In this document: positions 33,291 through 44,280 of the stretch, one piece after another | How positions within the stretch are numbered: the stretch's first letter is position 1 | Layout: each line of letters opens with the position of its first letter | DNA from: Bubalus kerabau | Lineage: Eukaryota > Chordata > Mammalia > Artiodactyla > Bovidae | Length of the DNA stretch: 64,000 bases | Assembly (NCBI RefSeq): GCF_029407905.1 | Contig: NC_073634.1 | Location: forward strand, 27,479,501-27,543,500 | Direction: 5' to 3' | The notes under the pieces: model-generated | What the model was told of the DNA's origin: nothing | Databases searched by the model: none | Seen by the model: only the letters and a program-made list of their open reading frames with translations | Translations under genes and position numbers: made by a program

Positions 33291-34055
33291 AATTAGACTT
33301 TACCCAGTAGGTGTTGGAGGAAGAGTGATATTTGAGAATCTTGAGTTAGGATTATGTTCAGATGCACATAAAATAAAAGCATGACTTTCAGTGTCTTAAA
33401 CAAATATAGGTTTGTTCTCCTCATATAAACAAGGAATCTAGAAGGAGTGGCATTTGCTCAGCTGCTCAGAGAGACCAGGAACAACATTTGATCTTTCCCT
33501 CATGGTTGCAAAATGGCTGTTGCAGCTCCTTTAACCACATGTAATGCAGTAAGGAAGGAGAACAGGTGGCACCATTCAGAACGGCCTATTTTAACAAGCC
33601 ATGACAAACTTCCCCCAAAAGAAACCACTTCTACTTACTTCTCAGTGGTTATAACTATTTCCTTTCCCTTTAGAAAACAAAGCATTTAACTTTTTCCAGT
33701 TAAATCATGCAAGAACTTCTGGAATTCTTGAGCTAAGGAATAACATCATCAAAGAGGTGCTTTAGGAAGGGACAGGCTGAGGGCAATGTAGTGGTAGAAT
33801 GGGAAGAACTAGGAACAGAGATGAGTTAAGAGGCTATTGCTGTCAGTCAGTGAGAAGAAGGTCTGAATTAGAATAAAAACAGAAAAAACAAACTGCTTAA
33901 CTTAGGGGAGGTGTCTACTCACAGCTTTAGTCACAGATATGTGAGTTTCTATGCTGTCATGGAAATGTGTCCTTTTTGCAAGGAGAGAGAAATGTATGCA
34001 AGTAGATGTGCATTTCTGTGTATTAGCTTTTTCACTGTGTCTGTGACCGTATCAT
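33291..34055. other. unassigned sequence with old repeat
   Basis: At about 33,420-33,640, ctcatggttgcaaaatggctg and related phrases look like the same unnamed old repeat family seen at 22.6-22.9 kb. No gene recognised. Confidence 0.35.
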
Positions 34056-34260
34056 TTATTCATTCATTCAGCAAACACTTGCTAAGCCCCTATGTTGTGC
34101 AAAGCAATGTGGCAGGTACTATGGGGGAACTTGAACACGAATCAAATAGAAATCCGACCCATGAGGAGCTCACAGACTAGAAAGAGCAAGCACATTCCTC
34201 AAATAGCTAAAATGCAAATTAGTAAAGTGATAAACATCATAAAGTTATGAAAGTTCAGAA
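34056..34260 (-). mobile_element. L2-like 3' end fragment
   Basis: Reads tcattcattcagcaaacact, gctaagcccctatgttgtgc, catgaggagctcacagacta, the inverted L2 3' tail pattern. Confidence 0.55.
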
Positions 34261-34324
34261 GAGGAAGTCATTACCTTCACGGGAGGGATAAGGGAGAATA
34301 TGGCATTTGAATTTGGTTTTAAGG

Positions 34325-35150
34325 AATTAACAGGATGATGGAATCACCATACGATCTGGGCACATATCCAGTGAAAACTCAAAAAGACACACACACCCCA
34401 GTGTTCATAGCAGCACTATTCACAATCGCCAAGGCATGGAAGTAACCTAAATGTCCACTGACAGATGAATGAATAAAGAAGATGCGGCACACACATACCA
34501 CAAATACCCACACATATAATGGAATGTTACTCAGCCATAAAAAAGAATGAAATAATGCTGATTGCAACAACACGGATGGACCTAGAGATTGTCACACCAA
34601 GTGAGCTAAGTAGGACACAGAAAGACAAATGTCTCATGCTGTCACTGATATGTGGAATTTTTTTAATGATTACAAATAAACCTATTTACAAAACAGAAAT
34701 AGACTCACAGACACAGAAAACAAACGTATGGCTATCAAAGTGGAAAGGGGGGAGGGATAAACTTGGAATTCAAAGTTAACAGATACATACTACTATCTGT
34801 AAGATGGATAAACAAAAAGGACCTACTGGAGACTTCCCTGGTGGTCCAGTGGCTAGAACTTCACACTCCCAATGCAGGGGACCCAGGTTCAATCCCACAT
34901 GCCACTGCTAAATGTTCCACTTGCCACAACTAAGGCCCAGCATGGCCAAGTACATAAACATTAATAAACAAATAATTTCTTTTTATAAACAAGGACCTAC
35001 TGTATAGCACAGGGAACTATTTTCAGTACCTTACAATAATCTATAACGGAAAAGAATAAGAATATAGAAGATGTATAACTGAATCATTTTGCTGTACACC
35101 TTAAACATTGTAAATCAACTACAATAAAAAGTTTACATTTAAAAACAAAA
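34325..35150 (+). mobile_element. L1 LINE 3' end, interrupted by CHR SINE
   Basis: Runs from ORF2 C-terminal sequence (gttcatagcagcactattca, gttactcagccataaaaaag) through the artiodactyl 3' UTR (gacctactgtatagcacaggg) to cattgtaaatcaactacaat and an A-rich tail. The frame is broken. The SINE at 34,831-34,980 interrupts the 3' UTR. Confidence 0.8.
34831..34980 (+). mobile_element. CHR-type SINE
   Basis: Head gacttccctggtggtccagtgg, caggttcaatcccacatgcc, and an AT-rich tail. The L1 words aaacaaaaaggacctactg and aaacaaggacctactg on its two sides are a diverged target-site duplication. Confidence 0.85.
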
Positions 35151-36283
35151 GAATAGGAGAAAGGGAAGGAATGTAGGCAGGGGACAAGTGACAGTGGAGC
35201 ATTCTTAGCAAATAAGCTTGAAAAGGTGGTGAAAAATAAGCCTGAAAGAAAGCTGATCTAAAGAATTGGGACTTTATTTTGTAGACCAGCAAATACTTAT
35301 TGGACTCCTACCAAGGACACGGTACTGTGCAAGATCTTGAATCTCCATATACGATTGTGTGTCTGTGTTTCCATGTATGGCTGCCTGTTTTCCAAAGTGT
35401 GTATGTTTCACAGTGTGTGTGTACTTCTGTTGTGTCTCCCTCTATGTTGTAATATCAGTAGTCAATTTCTTTGGGTGTACTCTTACACATAACCGTGTCC
35501 ATGTGTTTATACATGGCCAGCAGATGGCGCCACAAAATCATAACTGGCAAGGACAATTCCGCCTGTTCCCAGCCGACTACTACAGCCATCTCAGATTCTA
35601 TGAGGCCATGGAGAGATCTTGAGGCCCTTGTAGGGGCTGGGGAGTCGTTTATTTCAATCACTAGCATTATTCACCACCGCATTCCCATGCCAAGCACAAA
35701 ATCTGGCAAGCCGAAATCCTCCATAATTGTGTATTGATGAAATGCTAACACGCCCTGTGGGAGAAGTGGGAGATGGAGACAGCCAGGGAAAGGAGAGAAG
35801 TACAGAGAAGGTGGCCCGCCAGTGAAGACCCCACAGGAAGTGGGCGGTCAGTCGCACTCACGGAAGTCACAGAGGGACACAGAGGGGGACAAACAGGAAA
35901 CTCACCCATTGCTGTCACCCAGAGGACTTCCCCTCCTTATACTGTGGCGTCTGATCCTGATCCTTTTATTTCGTGCTTAGTAAGCAGTAGGACTTGTGGG
36001 AAATACCACCTCTGATCTCTCAGAGCTTACAATCTAGGAAGAGAAATACAGTTGTTGTTGTTGAATTTATTATACGTATGATCTTGGATTTGGATCCTGA
36101 ACTAGAAGGAAAAAGGAGACGTTGGAGAGTGGAAGAAATGTGAGTGGATTTCAAATTTGTGAACTAGACAGTAGTTATTTTAATTTTTTAAAATAATAAT
36201 AATTACAACCAATAAATCCTCTCTGCCTATTGCTAAGAAAGTTCCTTCCTGCCCAGAGTGAGAAGTGCTCTATTAGGGACAGG
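35151..36283. other. unassigned sequence with CTCF-like motif
   Basis: No gene recognised. A short L2-like piece lies near 35,285-35,345. The 35,514-35,532 motif and a TTG run at 36,052 are the notable items. Confidence 0.4.
35514..35532 (+). promoter_or_regulatory. CTCF-like binding motif
   Basis: The plus strand reads tggccagcagatggcgcca, an almost complete match to the CTCF core (CCAGCAGATGGCGCC). It is outside recognised repeats. It points away from the minus-strand motif at 25.35 kb, so the two are divergent. Confidence 0.6.
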
Positions 36284-36484
36284 GGCTTCCTTGGTGGCCC
36301 ACCTGCCAATGCAGGAGAGGAAAGAGATGCGGGTTCGATCTCTGAGTGGAGGAGATCCCATGGAGAAGGAAATGGCAACCCACTCCAGTATTCTTGCCTG
36401 GAAAATTCCATGGATCGAGGAGTCTGGTGGGCTACCATCCATGGGGTGGAAAAGAGTCAGACATGGCTGAGCGTACACCCACGC
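36284..36484 (+). mobile_element. Bov-tA SINE
   Basis: Head cttccttggtggcccacctg (part of the usual head is missing), gggttcgatctctgagtgg, and BovA ending agtcagacatggctgagcg. Confidence 0.9.
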
Positions 36485-37119
36485 ACACATGCGGGAACAG
36501 GGGCACAGATCTGGGAGAGGGTCCAACTGGGTGTGTTTAACAGACCCTCTGGCTCCTGGAACCTCCTCCCCAGCCCCTTCCCACCCCAGGAGACTGACTG
36601 ATCAGGAGACTGGCTGCTCTCTCTCCCCTATGTGGGCTACCCCCAGGTCTCACCCTTCTCAGAGCCCACACCTGTGATCTCTCCCAACAGAGTGCAGGCG
36701 CCACCCCCTCCCGCAATCAGCCTGTTCGGAGAGGGAGGCTATGATTGCTTGCAGGAGCTACCGCTCTGGTCATTACACACAAGAACACAGGAAGGGATCA
36801 CCTTCCATACCGCTTCTGCTCCCATACGGGCAGTGAGGCTCAGATTTTTGCAGCAAAAACCTTGAACAAACGAAGATCTACGCAGTGGGACCAATTTCAG
36901 GTCAGCTGCATATATCGGGGGCCGGAACTATAAAACACGTTAACGGCCTGGCTGAGCTAGCACGGCCGCGTCTGGCTGCTTCCCCGTGCCTGCGCCATCC
37001 TCCGCATTGCCTCACTCCTTTCTCTGAGCTGCCAGCAGCACGTGGCTGCGCGTGTCACGCCACTTGCCGGTCAAGGCCTCCGCGGGGCCCTCTGAGGAGT
37101 CCCACGTACCTCCGTCTGG
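36485..37119. other. unassigned sequence, CpG content above background
   Basis: No repeat recognised. The end (36,930-37,119) has raised CpG and leads into L2-like sequence. Frames are short and overlapping. Confidence 0.35.
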
Positions 37120-37321
37120 CACTCAGAGTCCTCTGCAAAGTGGCCCCACTTCCTGCACCAGCTGTTTCTCCCATCACTCCTCTGTACCCACTTTTGCCCA
37201 ACACTCTCGGCGTCCTGGCTATGCTCGCACTTTCCCTCTCCTGCACCTTTGTGGATGCAGTTCCTCCGCCGGAAGGGCCTCCCTCCCCATCTCCGCCTGG
37301 CAAGCGCCCATCTGCCTTTCA

Positions 37322-37706
37322 AGAAAGTTGCTCAGTCATGTCCGACTGTTTTCGACCCCATGGACTGGAGCCCACCAGGCTTTTCTGTCGATGGAATTCT
37401 CCAGGCTAGAATACTGTAGTGGGTTGCCATGTCCTCCTCCAGGGGATCTTCCTGACCCAGGGAACCTGGGTTTCCTGCATTGCTGGTGGCTCAGAGGGTA
37501 AAGCATCTGCCCACAATGCGGGAGACTCGGGTTTGATCCCTGAGTCAGGAAGATCCTCTGGAGAAGGAAACGGCAACCCGCTCCATTATTCTTGCCTGGA
37601 GAATCCCATGGATGGCGGAGCCTGGTAGGTGACAGTCCACAGGGTTGCAAAGAGTGATTTCACTTTCTTTTCCTTCATTGCAGGCAGATTCTTTACCATC
37701 TGACCC
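37322..37706 (-). mobile_element. Bov-tA SINE, split by a second Bov-tA
   Basis: The BovA part and start of the tRNA part occupy 37,322-37,484. The remainder of the tRNA part (cattgcaggcagattcttta) resumes at about 37,672-37,706. The interruption is a plus-strand Bov-tA. Host words tttcctgcattgc and tttccttcattgc flank that insertion. Confidence 0.85.
37485..37671 (+). mobile_element. Bov-tA SINE nested in inverted Bov-tA
   Basis: Head tggtggctcagagggtaaag, gggtttgatccctgagtc, BovA (ttattcttgcctggagaatc). It lies opposite to its host SINE, so transcripts could form a long hairpin. Confidence 0.88.
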
Positions 37707-37935
37707 TTCAAACATGTGTCTTTCTATAGGCCTTTCATACTCCACCCCAGCCTGGTTTGGCCTCTTTCTCCTCTCTTGGCAATTATTTTCAGTTTCATTA
37801 CCTTAATGCTTTATTTTTGGAATGCTAATTCCTTCTGTCCAACTCTAAGCTCTTCAAGGGAAAAGCCTGTCTCTTATTCATTCAGTACCTAGTAACTTGT
37901 TGGACATACAGTAGGTGCTCAATAAATGCACAGGA

Positions 37936-38159
37936 GGTAATATGGCTAAGAGTGTTTGCTATACTTCAATGCTATGAGACACAGGCTCACATAACCATGA
38001 GCTCTGAGGAACACAGAATGTGGGTGCTCTTTCCAGAAGGAGCTGGAAACAACAGCTACACTGAGCATCCGTTAGGTGCCCTCTGGCCCCAACCCCCTCC
38101 CCATCTGGCTCCCAGCTTCCTCAGTCCTCAAGAACACATTTTAAAAATAACTCTCTTCT
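37936..38159. other. unassigned sequence
   Basis: Nothing recognised between the L2 end and the next SINE. Confidence 0.4.
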
Positions 38160-38302
38160 TTCCCAATGCGGTGGGTCTGGGATCAATCCCTGGTCACAGA
38201 CCTAGATATCACTTGCCACAACTAAGAATTCACATGCTGCAAGGGAAAACTGAAGATCCCACATGCAGCAATGAAGATCCAGTGCAGCCAAATAAATAAA
38301 TA
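38160..38302 (+). mobile_element. CHR-type SINE, head truncated
   Basis: Lacks the usual head; recognised by gggatcaatccctggtcac, cacttgccacaactaag and gatccagtgcagccaaataa. Confidence 0.7.
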
Positions 38303-39147
38303 TGTAACGTATCTATATATCTCCCCTCCTTGCCTCCTTCTTCTCTTCTATGCCTTTCTCCTTTCTCTTCCTTTCTCTCTGCTAAAGCCCTCAGGTTCCT
38401 GCCCACAGAACACTGGGGACAAAAATAGAAGGGCTGGGGGAACCCACCAGCTTCTGAGCACTGAGATGAGGAAGTGATTATCAGAGGTCACTGTCCTGGT
38501 CAGTTCCTGTTTCTGGAGCAAAGATGCCAAAATCTGTTCCTTTTTCTTTTGAAAAATGTAGGAGTTTTGATTTCCAAAATTCCCAGAACCAAGACTGTCA
38601 CTGTGAGCTGTCTGTGTTTCTGTCTGCCTGCATCTGTATGAAGGGTCTGCCAAGGCCTCCTGGACGCGCTCCTCATGGGCAAGCATCCAGGGGCAGCCTT
38701 GGAAATGACACCTTATTCCCTGCCCCTTCTCAGTTCCACCACCCCCAACTGGGCCTGACTGAGGAGAGATAAGTGCCTGAGGACAGGCCTGCCTCTGGCC
38801 TAATGCCTCCTGGGGCATCCCCAGGATTAGGTCTGGCTACTGAGGAACCCTAGAGAGAGTAGAAATTTAAACTGATAACCTGGACTCAGAGGCGGACCAA
38901 TTTGGGAAACCCTGTCCATGCTTTGCTCCCTTGCTTGAAACTATCCCATGGGGGTGGGGGGAGGAGGGGGATAGGGGGAGGAGGGGGATGGGAGGAGCAG
39001 ACACAGCCACCACTGTCTCTGCCCCTAGGCTTGGCACAGCGCCCCACCTTCTGTGCCCCAGTCCAGACAGCCCACTTCATGTAGAATCAGACTCTCTTGA
39101 ACCTTCTGCAGAGAAAAGAGGAGGTCCAGAAACGAAAAAAAAAACAA
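38303..39147. other. unassigned sequence with G-rich run
   Basis: No gene recognised. The 38,950-38,996 G-run array is described separately. Confidence 0.4.
38950..38996 (+). repeat. G-run array (G-quadruplex-prone)
   Basis: Five runs of five or six G separated by short A/T-containing spacers, with a short internal tandem (gaggagggggata / gaggagggggatg). Confidence 0.8.
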
Positions 39148-39247
39148 GGATTTCCCCAGCAGTCCTCCAGGTTCCATCCCTGGGTTTAGGTTTGATCCCT
39201 GGTCTGGGAACTAAGATCCCACGTGTCATGGGGTATGCGCAAAAAAA
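39148..39247 (+). mobile_element. CHR-type SINE, partial
   Basis: A shortened head (gatttccccagcagtcc) joins ggtttgatccctggtctggg, ctaagatcccacgtgtcatg and an A-rich tail. The head-body join is rearranged relative to other copies. Confidence 0.65.
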
Positions 39248-39649
39248 GAAGAAAGGAGGAGAGCCAGCATGGGAAGTATTGTAGGTGGAGATGTGGAAAG
39301 GTGAGCTAGGAAAAGGAGGCACTTATCGCTAAACCAAGCTCAGAGCTTACAGCAAGGGGAAGAGAGTGAAAATGGGCCTTAGCGTTAAGACCAGGCTCAA
39401 GGTGTGAAGGTCAAAGCAGTCTTGGTGCCAGGCCCTCTGGGTTGGGTTTGCCTCGCAGTGGCAGGTTCTTTGCGTGTGCAGGAAGGAAAACTGAGCGCTT
39501 TCTAGCAGAATCTACATTTGGCCTGTTTTTCCTTTGGTCTTTGCTTTTGTTTGTACTGTGCCTGCCCAATTCTCATTCATTCACTCATTTAACAAACACT
39601 TCAATAGCCTAGAACATTTGCAAGATAGCAGTGGCCAGGGCTTTCCAAG
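39248..39649. other. unassigned sequence flanking CpG island
   Basis: No gene recognised. A cattcattcactcatttaac phrase near 39,575 is a possible short L2 scrap. Confidence 0.35.
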
Positions 39650-40470
39650 AGGGTAGGCTGGGGCTTGCAGAGGCCTCCCTGCCTGGAGCTTCAGCATCAC
39701 GCTCTGCTGAGGCCCTGGCGTGCAGTGCGCCCGGTTTGCACCATCCCAGAAGTGGGGCCCGAGGCCTGAACGGCAGGGAGGCCCGAGGGGACTGAGCAGG
39801 GGACGCAGAACCGCTTCCCAGATGGCCGGCCCAGAAAACCAGGGACAGGTTAAGGGGCCAGAAGACTGGGCAGGGCCGTGGAGTCTCTGTGGGGGCCGAG
39901 CCTGTGCCCGGGGAGCGCGGATGCTGGCAGTGAGAGACGGCAGCGCTCCCAGGAAAGGGGTCCCCCCTCGGTGCCGCGGGCTGGGAGCCGCGCAGCCCTC
40001 GCCAGCGCCCCGCCCGCCCCGAGGCCCGAGCGCGAGGCGCCGCGGGAGGAATTCCAGCCATTTCCTCTGCGCCGAGCGGTATGCGGCCTGCTCGCTGCCC
40101 GACCGCAGCGCGGCCGGGAGGTGGGGGCCGGCGGCGCAGGCCAGTCACCAGCCGTGTCTGGCAGCTGCCCGGGCCTCGCAGTCCCGCTCCGGATTCCCGG
40201 AGGGCCTCCTCTAGTCCCTGCGACCACAGCGGCTCTCGAGCGGCCCCAGACCCGTGCGGCTCCCCCGGCCCCGGCTCCTCCCCGCGAGGCCGCCGCCTGC
40301 TGAACCGCCCCCGCCCCGCGCCTGCCCTCCCGCCTCCTCGGTCCCGCCGCGCCACCCCCCACACACCCCCCCGGCTGCCGCCGACCCCCGCAGGCCTCTG
40401 GAATCTGAGTTTGAAACAGAAGGTGGCCCTTGCTACGTCCCTTTTGGGGCCCGTCCCTTGGCCTTTCTAA
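39650..40470. promoter_or_regulatory. CpG island, candidate promoter
   Basis: CpG is dense, with ten CpG in the 60 bases from 40,081, against a depleted background elsewhere. GC-box-like runs (cgccccgcccgccccg at about 40,005 and cgcccccgccccgcg at about 40,305) suggest Sp-type sites. There is no TATA box. Long arginine/proline/glycine frames on both strands (for example 39,609-40,364 minus) are expected from GC-rich DNA and are not called genes. The direction of transcription is not clear. Confidence 0.7.
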
Positions 40471-40530
40471 GCCTCAGTTTCTCCACCTGTGAAATGGTCA
40501 CCCTAACAACGGCGCTACCACGTTTGTGCC
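40455..40530 (+). mobile_element. MIR fragment
   Basis: The string ctaagcctcagtttctccac followed by ctgtgaaatggtcaccctaac is the central MIR segment, at the edge of the CpG island. Confidence 0.6.
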
Positions 40531-40899
40531 GCCCCGAGGTTCAGTGAGAAAAGGAACATGCCGGATCAACATCGACGATGTTCTCGTTTCTCTAGGTACC
40601 TCTGCTGTCCTTAACCTCCCGGGATCTTCCGCCCACCCTGCCCAGGGCCTCTTCTGATGGAGCAGACAGGGCGGCTTTACAGGTAGGCACTCTAGACGGC
40701 CGCCTTAGGGACTGGCGGAAGACGCGGAAGACTCTTCCTCGGGTTTATTTGCCCTCCAGGTTCTTTAAAAGCCTAAAGAGCAGTTATTTTCATTTTTTAA
40801 AATGATGTCATCGCAGTCTGAGAACAACCCGGCACGTAGTGATTAGGAGAAGTTGAGGGTGCAGACCCAGATGGCCTGGACTCTACAAATGGGTCTGAA
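40531..40899. other. unassigned sequence between CpG blocks
   Basis: A possible splice donor (ggctttacag then gtaggc) lies at 40,681/40,682. If transcription from the island runs to the right, this would be a candidate first-exon end. No start codon frame is convincing. Confidence 0.3.
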
Positions 40900-41560
40900 T
40901 AGAGAATGGCCACCCCGTGCCCTCTGGGCTCCTCTTTCCAAATGCAGATACCTTCCATCACCCCACCACCACCCCCATCCCCCTTCGGAGAGTGGACAGT
41001 CGTTCAGGCTTTAACCCTTTGGAGGAGAAAGAAAGGGAAAGCCAGAGCCCCCAGGCGACGAGGAAGGTGGGAGCCACTTCCCCCGCTGCCCACACCCGCC
41101 TCACCCACGCCCACGGCTGCGGTCAACAGAACACGAGGTGGGGTTGGAAAGCCCCGGGTTTCACCGGGCCTAACCGCCCAGTTCTTTGCAAACGCGGCAC
41201 GGTAAGAGCCGCTCTGCCTCGAGGTTCCCCGATATGGCCCTTCGTTTGGATACTGGAACTCCCTTTCCAGCCAGAGCCCCGAGGCCGAGAATCAGCCGCA
41301 GGAGGTGCGCTCCTTCATCCCCACTACACACGCTGCAGCCACAGACCGCAGAAATCCAGGTGGAGATAGGTCGAGAAAAACAGGTGCTATAAACATCCCA
41401 GTCCAGCGAGTTGGGAGACGCGGCTCGCAGGCAGCCCCTCCCCGCGCACCCTCTTCGGAGCCGGGCACTTCCGGCCATCGTTGCGCTGCAGGCGGCTCTC
41501 GGAGTCGGGAGGGGCGGACTGCATCTGTTTCTGAGGCCTGGCTTCCCTTTCCTGTCCCCA
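40900..41560. promoter_or_regulatory. second CpG-rich block
   Basis: CpG-rich, though less so than the first block. An ETS-type site cacttccgg lies at 41,466-41,474, directly followed by ccatcgttgcgc. Frames on both strands are low-complexity and show no family features. Confidence 0.5.
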
Positions 41561-43414
41561 GACCCCGTAACTGCCTAACCTGAGGGTTTTCTCTGTACTC
41601 AGGATACACCTCCCTAACGGCCATTCGCAGACGGCTCCCTTCCTGCGCTGATATTTTTTTAAAGGCTTCTCCCAGGGACCCCAGGCTGTGTGGCCAGTCT
41701 TCCGGAAATGCTGGCTCCTCTTACAAAGATGCATGAGGGGATGCTGCCCTAGGTTGGAAGGCAACCAACTAAATCTTAAAATGTAAAGTTTGATTCTGAA
41801 TTTTTGATAGCACTTTTTGTTTTGGGGGAGGGGGTGATGGTGGGGAACAGGCTGGAGGCAGACTGTATTTAAAAGAGGAGGAAAAGGAAGGGGGGGAGTT
41901 AAGTATATGCAAAGAGTGGGTATTAGAAAAGAATTGCCGCATTAGAAAAGAGAATTGCTTTCCCAGCACTCTGGTTCCCAGTTTAGTGGGACTTTCTGAA
42001 CCAGTCTCCTGAGCCTGGGACTTGTTGAGGTGCATGCAGCTCGTTGAGAAAGAGCCTGTTGGACAGAAAAAGACTCCACTGGGGAAAAGGCAAATGAAGT
42101 TCCACTGCCTGGGGCTAAGGGATTCAGACACAAAAATTGTCCCCAGAATCTCAGAGAATCTCATGGCTCCAGGAGAGAGTGGCAAAGAGCAAGGCAGGTT
42201 TGGAGATGATGAGTGAAACAGATCTGAACCACCAGTTTTCAAATGTGACTGTAAAAATAAGCTCTCACTAAATACTAAATAGAGCCCTGGTTTAAAAATG
42301 AAGTCACACCCCTTTTCCAGTGTGGGTGCTTACTCTTCAGTGGCTGTGCAAGGGAAACACTTGCCCAGCTCATTACACAGAACCCTACTTAGAACCTACT
42401 GTTAATTCCCTGTTATTACACATGAGAAAACTGAGGTCAGAGAGACTAATTAACTAGCAGAGGAGAGTTTCAAGCCCAGGGATCTGACTCTGGCGGCTAC
42501 CTGTGGAACCTCTGCGGTAGGGTAATTGACTCTGATGCTCTTTCTGACCAGAGATTGAAATGACTCCACTTCAGCCTTCAGTTGCCTTTCACAGTGAGGA
42601 AGAATTGCTGTAACACCCACCAGGCTCTAGCAGGCCCCAGTGATTGCAGCTTCATTGAAATTGATGGTTTTCCTGAGGGGGCCATGCAACCTATTCCAAG
42701 ACTCCGGAGTACAGAGGAACAGACTGCCCATAGGAGGAGGACTCTGAGTGGCCTGGATACAGTCATCAAGGTCAGGCCTTCCTGTGTGATTTCAGGACTA
42801 CAAGGAGCCCCAAGTGGCCTTCTAACTAAAAATCAACCATAAAAGAACCATTGTGCTCAACACAGAATCAGATGTGTGCTTATAGGTCACTGCTGTCTCA
42901 TCTTGGGCCATGCGCCAAGGCAACCCAAAGATATTTGTCTAGCTTTCCTAGTGTTTTTTAAAAGTTGAGTTAATTACCAAGCATTTAAAATTGGAAGATG
43001 GTACAAAAATATCTGGGTTTTCTTTCTCTTTCTTTTAGCTTCTCCCCCTAAATCTTAAGAGCTGGCCACACTGATGAGTTCTTCGTGGTCCACCCCAATC
43101 CCAGCCATCGCATCCTGGTTTTCACTCCCATCCTCCTGTTGGCCCATTAACATTTGAATTTGCTGACCCCCATCTCTCTCACTAAAATGCAGGTATTCAC
43201 TGAAGAGGTAACTGTTGAGTCTAACTAGTCACATTCTGGTTTGGATATCTTTTCTGGAGAGCTGGTTATGATAGAACAGTTGAGGTAAGTTAAAGTGAGG
43301 GTAGGAGAGAAAGTAGGGCTCCCCTGGACAAGGTGCCCAGCCATACCAGAGCAGAGCAGATTGCTGAGATCCTGGAAGACCGCAAGATGAGAAATTAGTG
43401 TTTGAACAACTGAC
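41561..43414. other. unassigned, repeat-poor sequence
   Basis: Little recognisable repeat apart from a MIR at 42,395-42,500. A G-rich run lies at 41,823-41,847. A donor-like gag/gtaagt occurs at about 43,280 with no clear exon. Confidence 0.4.
42395..42500 (-). mobile_element. MIR fragment
   Basis: The phrase cacatgagaaaactgaggtcagagag and then caagcccagggatctgactc is the inverted MIR core. Confidence 0.65.
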
Positions 43415-44280
43415 TTGGATGTCAGAACATCAGCTGCTTCCCAGAAGCTCGTCCTTTCATGTATCTTTGCAAACACCACACTTTCATTAGCATCTTGGGC
43501 TGCCTTTCCCAAACCTCCTTCTGGAAGTGCCTTGGGGAGTGTCCAGAAGCACACCCTGGAGGTGATTAGAGGGCTGCCGGCTCAGGCTATGAGCAAGCCC
43601 AAAGGAATAGGTCTGGCTTTCAACCAGGACAGAACTGAGCCTGGAAGAGGAGCTGAATGAAGATGAGGACCAAGTGATTAACTGGGGTTTGAGCAGCCAG
43701 GAACTGAAGCACGGTCTCATTCACCAAGATGGTGAGCAGCTGTGCGCTCTAAAATGTGGACCACAGGAGGGAAAACCATCTTCCCCGAACTTGGAAGCTT
43801 TCCTGCCAAAGCAGTTTACTGTGCCAGCAGAGAGGAGAGAAGGTTTTGTGTGAAGGCGGATGAGATGGCCTTAGACAGACTACCTGATAGACCTTGGGAC
43901 ATCAGCCTTCCCCAGATGTCCATGGGGGAGAGTTTCAGCCCTGAATATTTGAACTTGGACCTTCTTGGCAGCAGTCCATAGGACAAGTGTGTCAACAGAG
44001 CCCCGGATGTGTACTCTGGGGTGTGGAGGGCGTGAATGTGATGAAGTACTTTTAGGGCTTTCAGAGAAACAGGAAATTCAGTTACCAGAGACAGGAAAGT
44101 CTGTCCACCTGCTTTCAAACCCAGTGGATAGCGTGGCTCTCAGACTTGTCACAACTGCCTTTGGAAAAGGCGACAAATTAAGAGAGCAGGAAAAGAGTAG
44201 GAAAGACCCCTTCAGGGAGTTGACTGGCTGGGTCAAGGCATGTTCTCTTCAGAGAGCCTCCTCTCACCTCCCACATTAGT
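43415..44280 (+). other. coding-like, frame-broken stretch (possible exon or pseudogene)
   Basis: Three successive plus-strand frames are open in turn: one ending at 43,660, a second open from about 43,610 to 43,853, and a third at 43,965-44,279. A further open frame at 43,742-43,981 overlaps the last two. The second contains an acidic run (LEEELNEDEDQVINWG). A sub-segment at 43,628-43,731 could be a 104-nt exon (ctttcaaccag acceptor, gtgagc donor). I recognise no protein. It could be a real exon, a decayed processed pseudogene, or chance in a repeat-poor region. Confidence 0.2.

Larger units (their letters stand above)
37120..37935 (+). mobile_element. L2 LINE 3' region split by SINEs
   Basis: L2-like sequence at 37,120-37,320 (tggccccacttcctgcacc) resumes at 37,707 and reaches the L2 3' end with tctaagctcttcaaggg, cattcagtacctagtaac and gtaggtgctcaataaatgc. 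Two Bov-tA copies lie between. Confidence 0.65.

Noticed and set aside
36900..36940. TATA-like words (catatatc, ctataaaac)
   Set aside because: No coding start or other promoter element follows, and the nearby downstream sequence is L2-like.
39609..40364. 251-codon minus-strand frame
   Set aside because: It lies within the CpG island. Its composition is arginine/proline/glycine/alanine-rich, as expected when stop codons are rare in GC-rich DNA, and equally long frames lie opposite.
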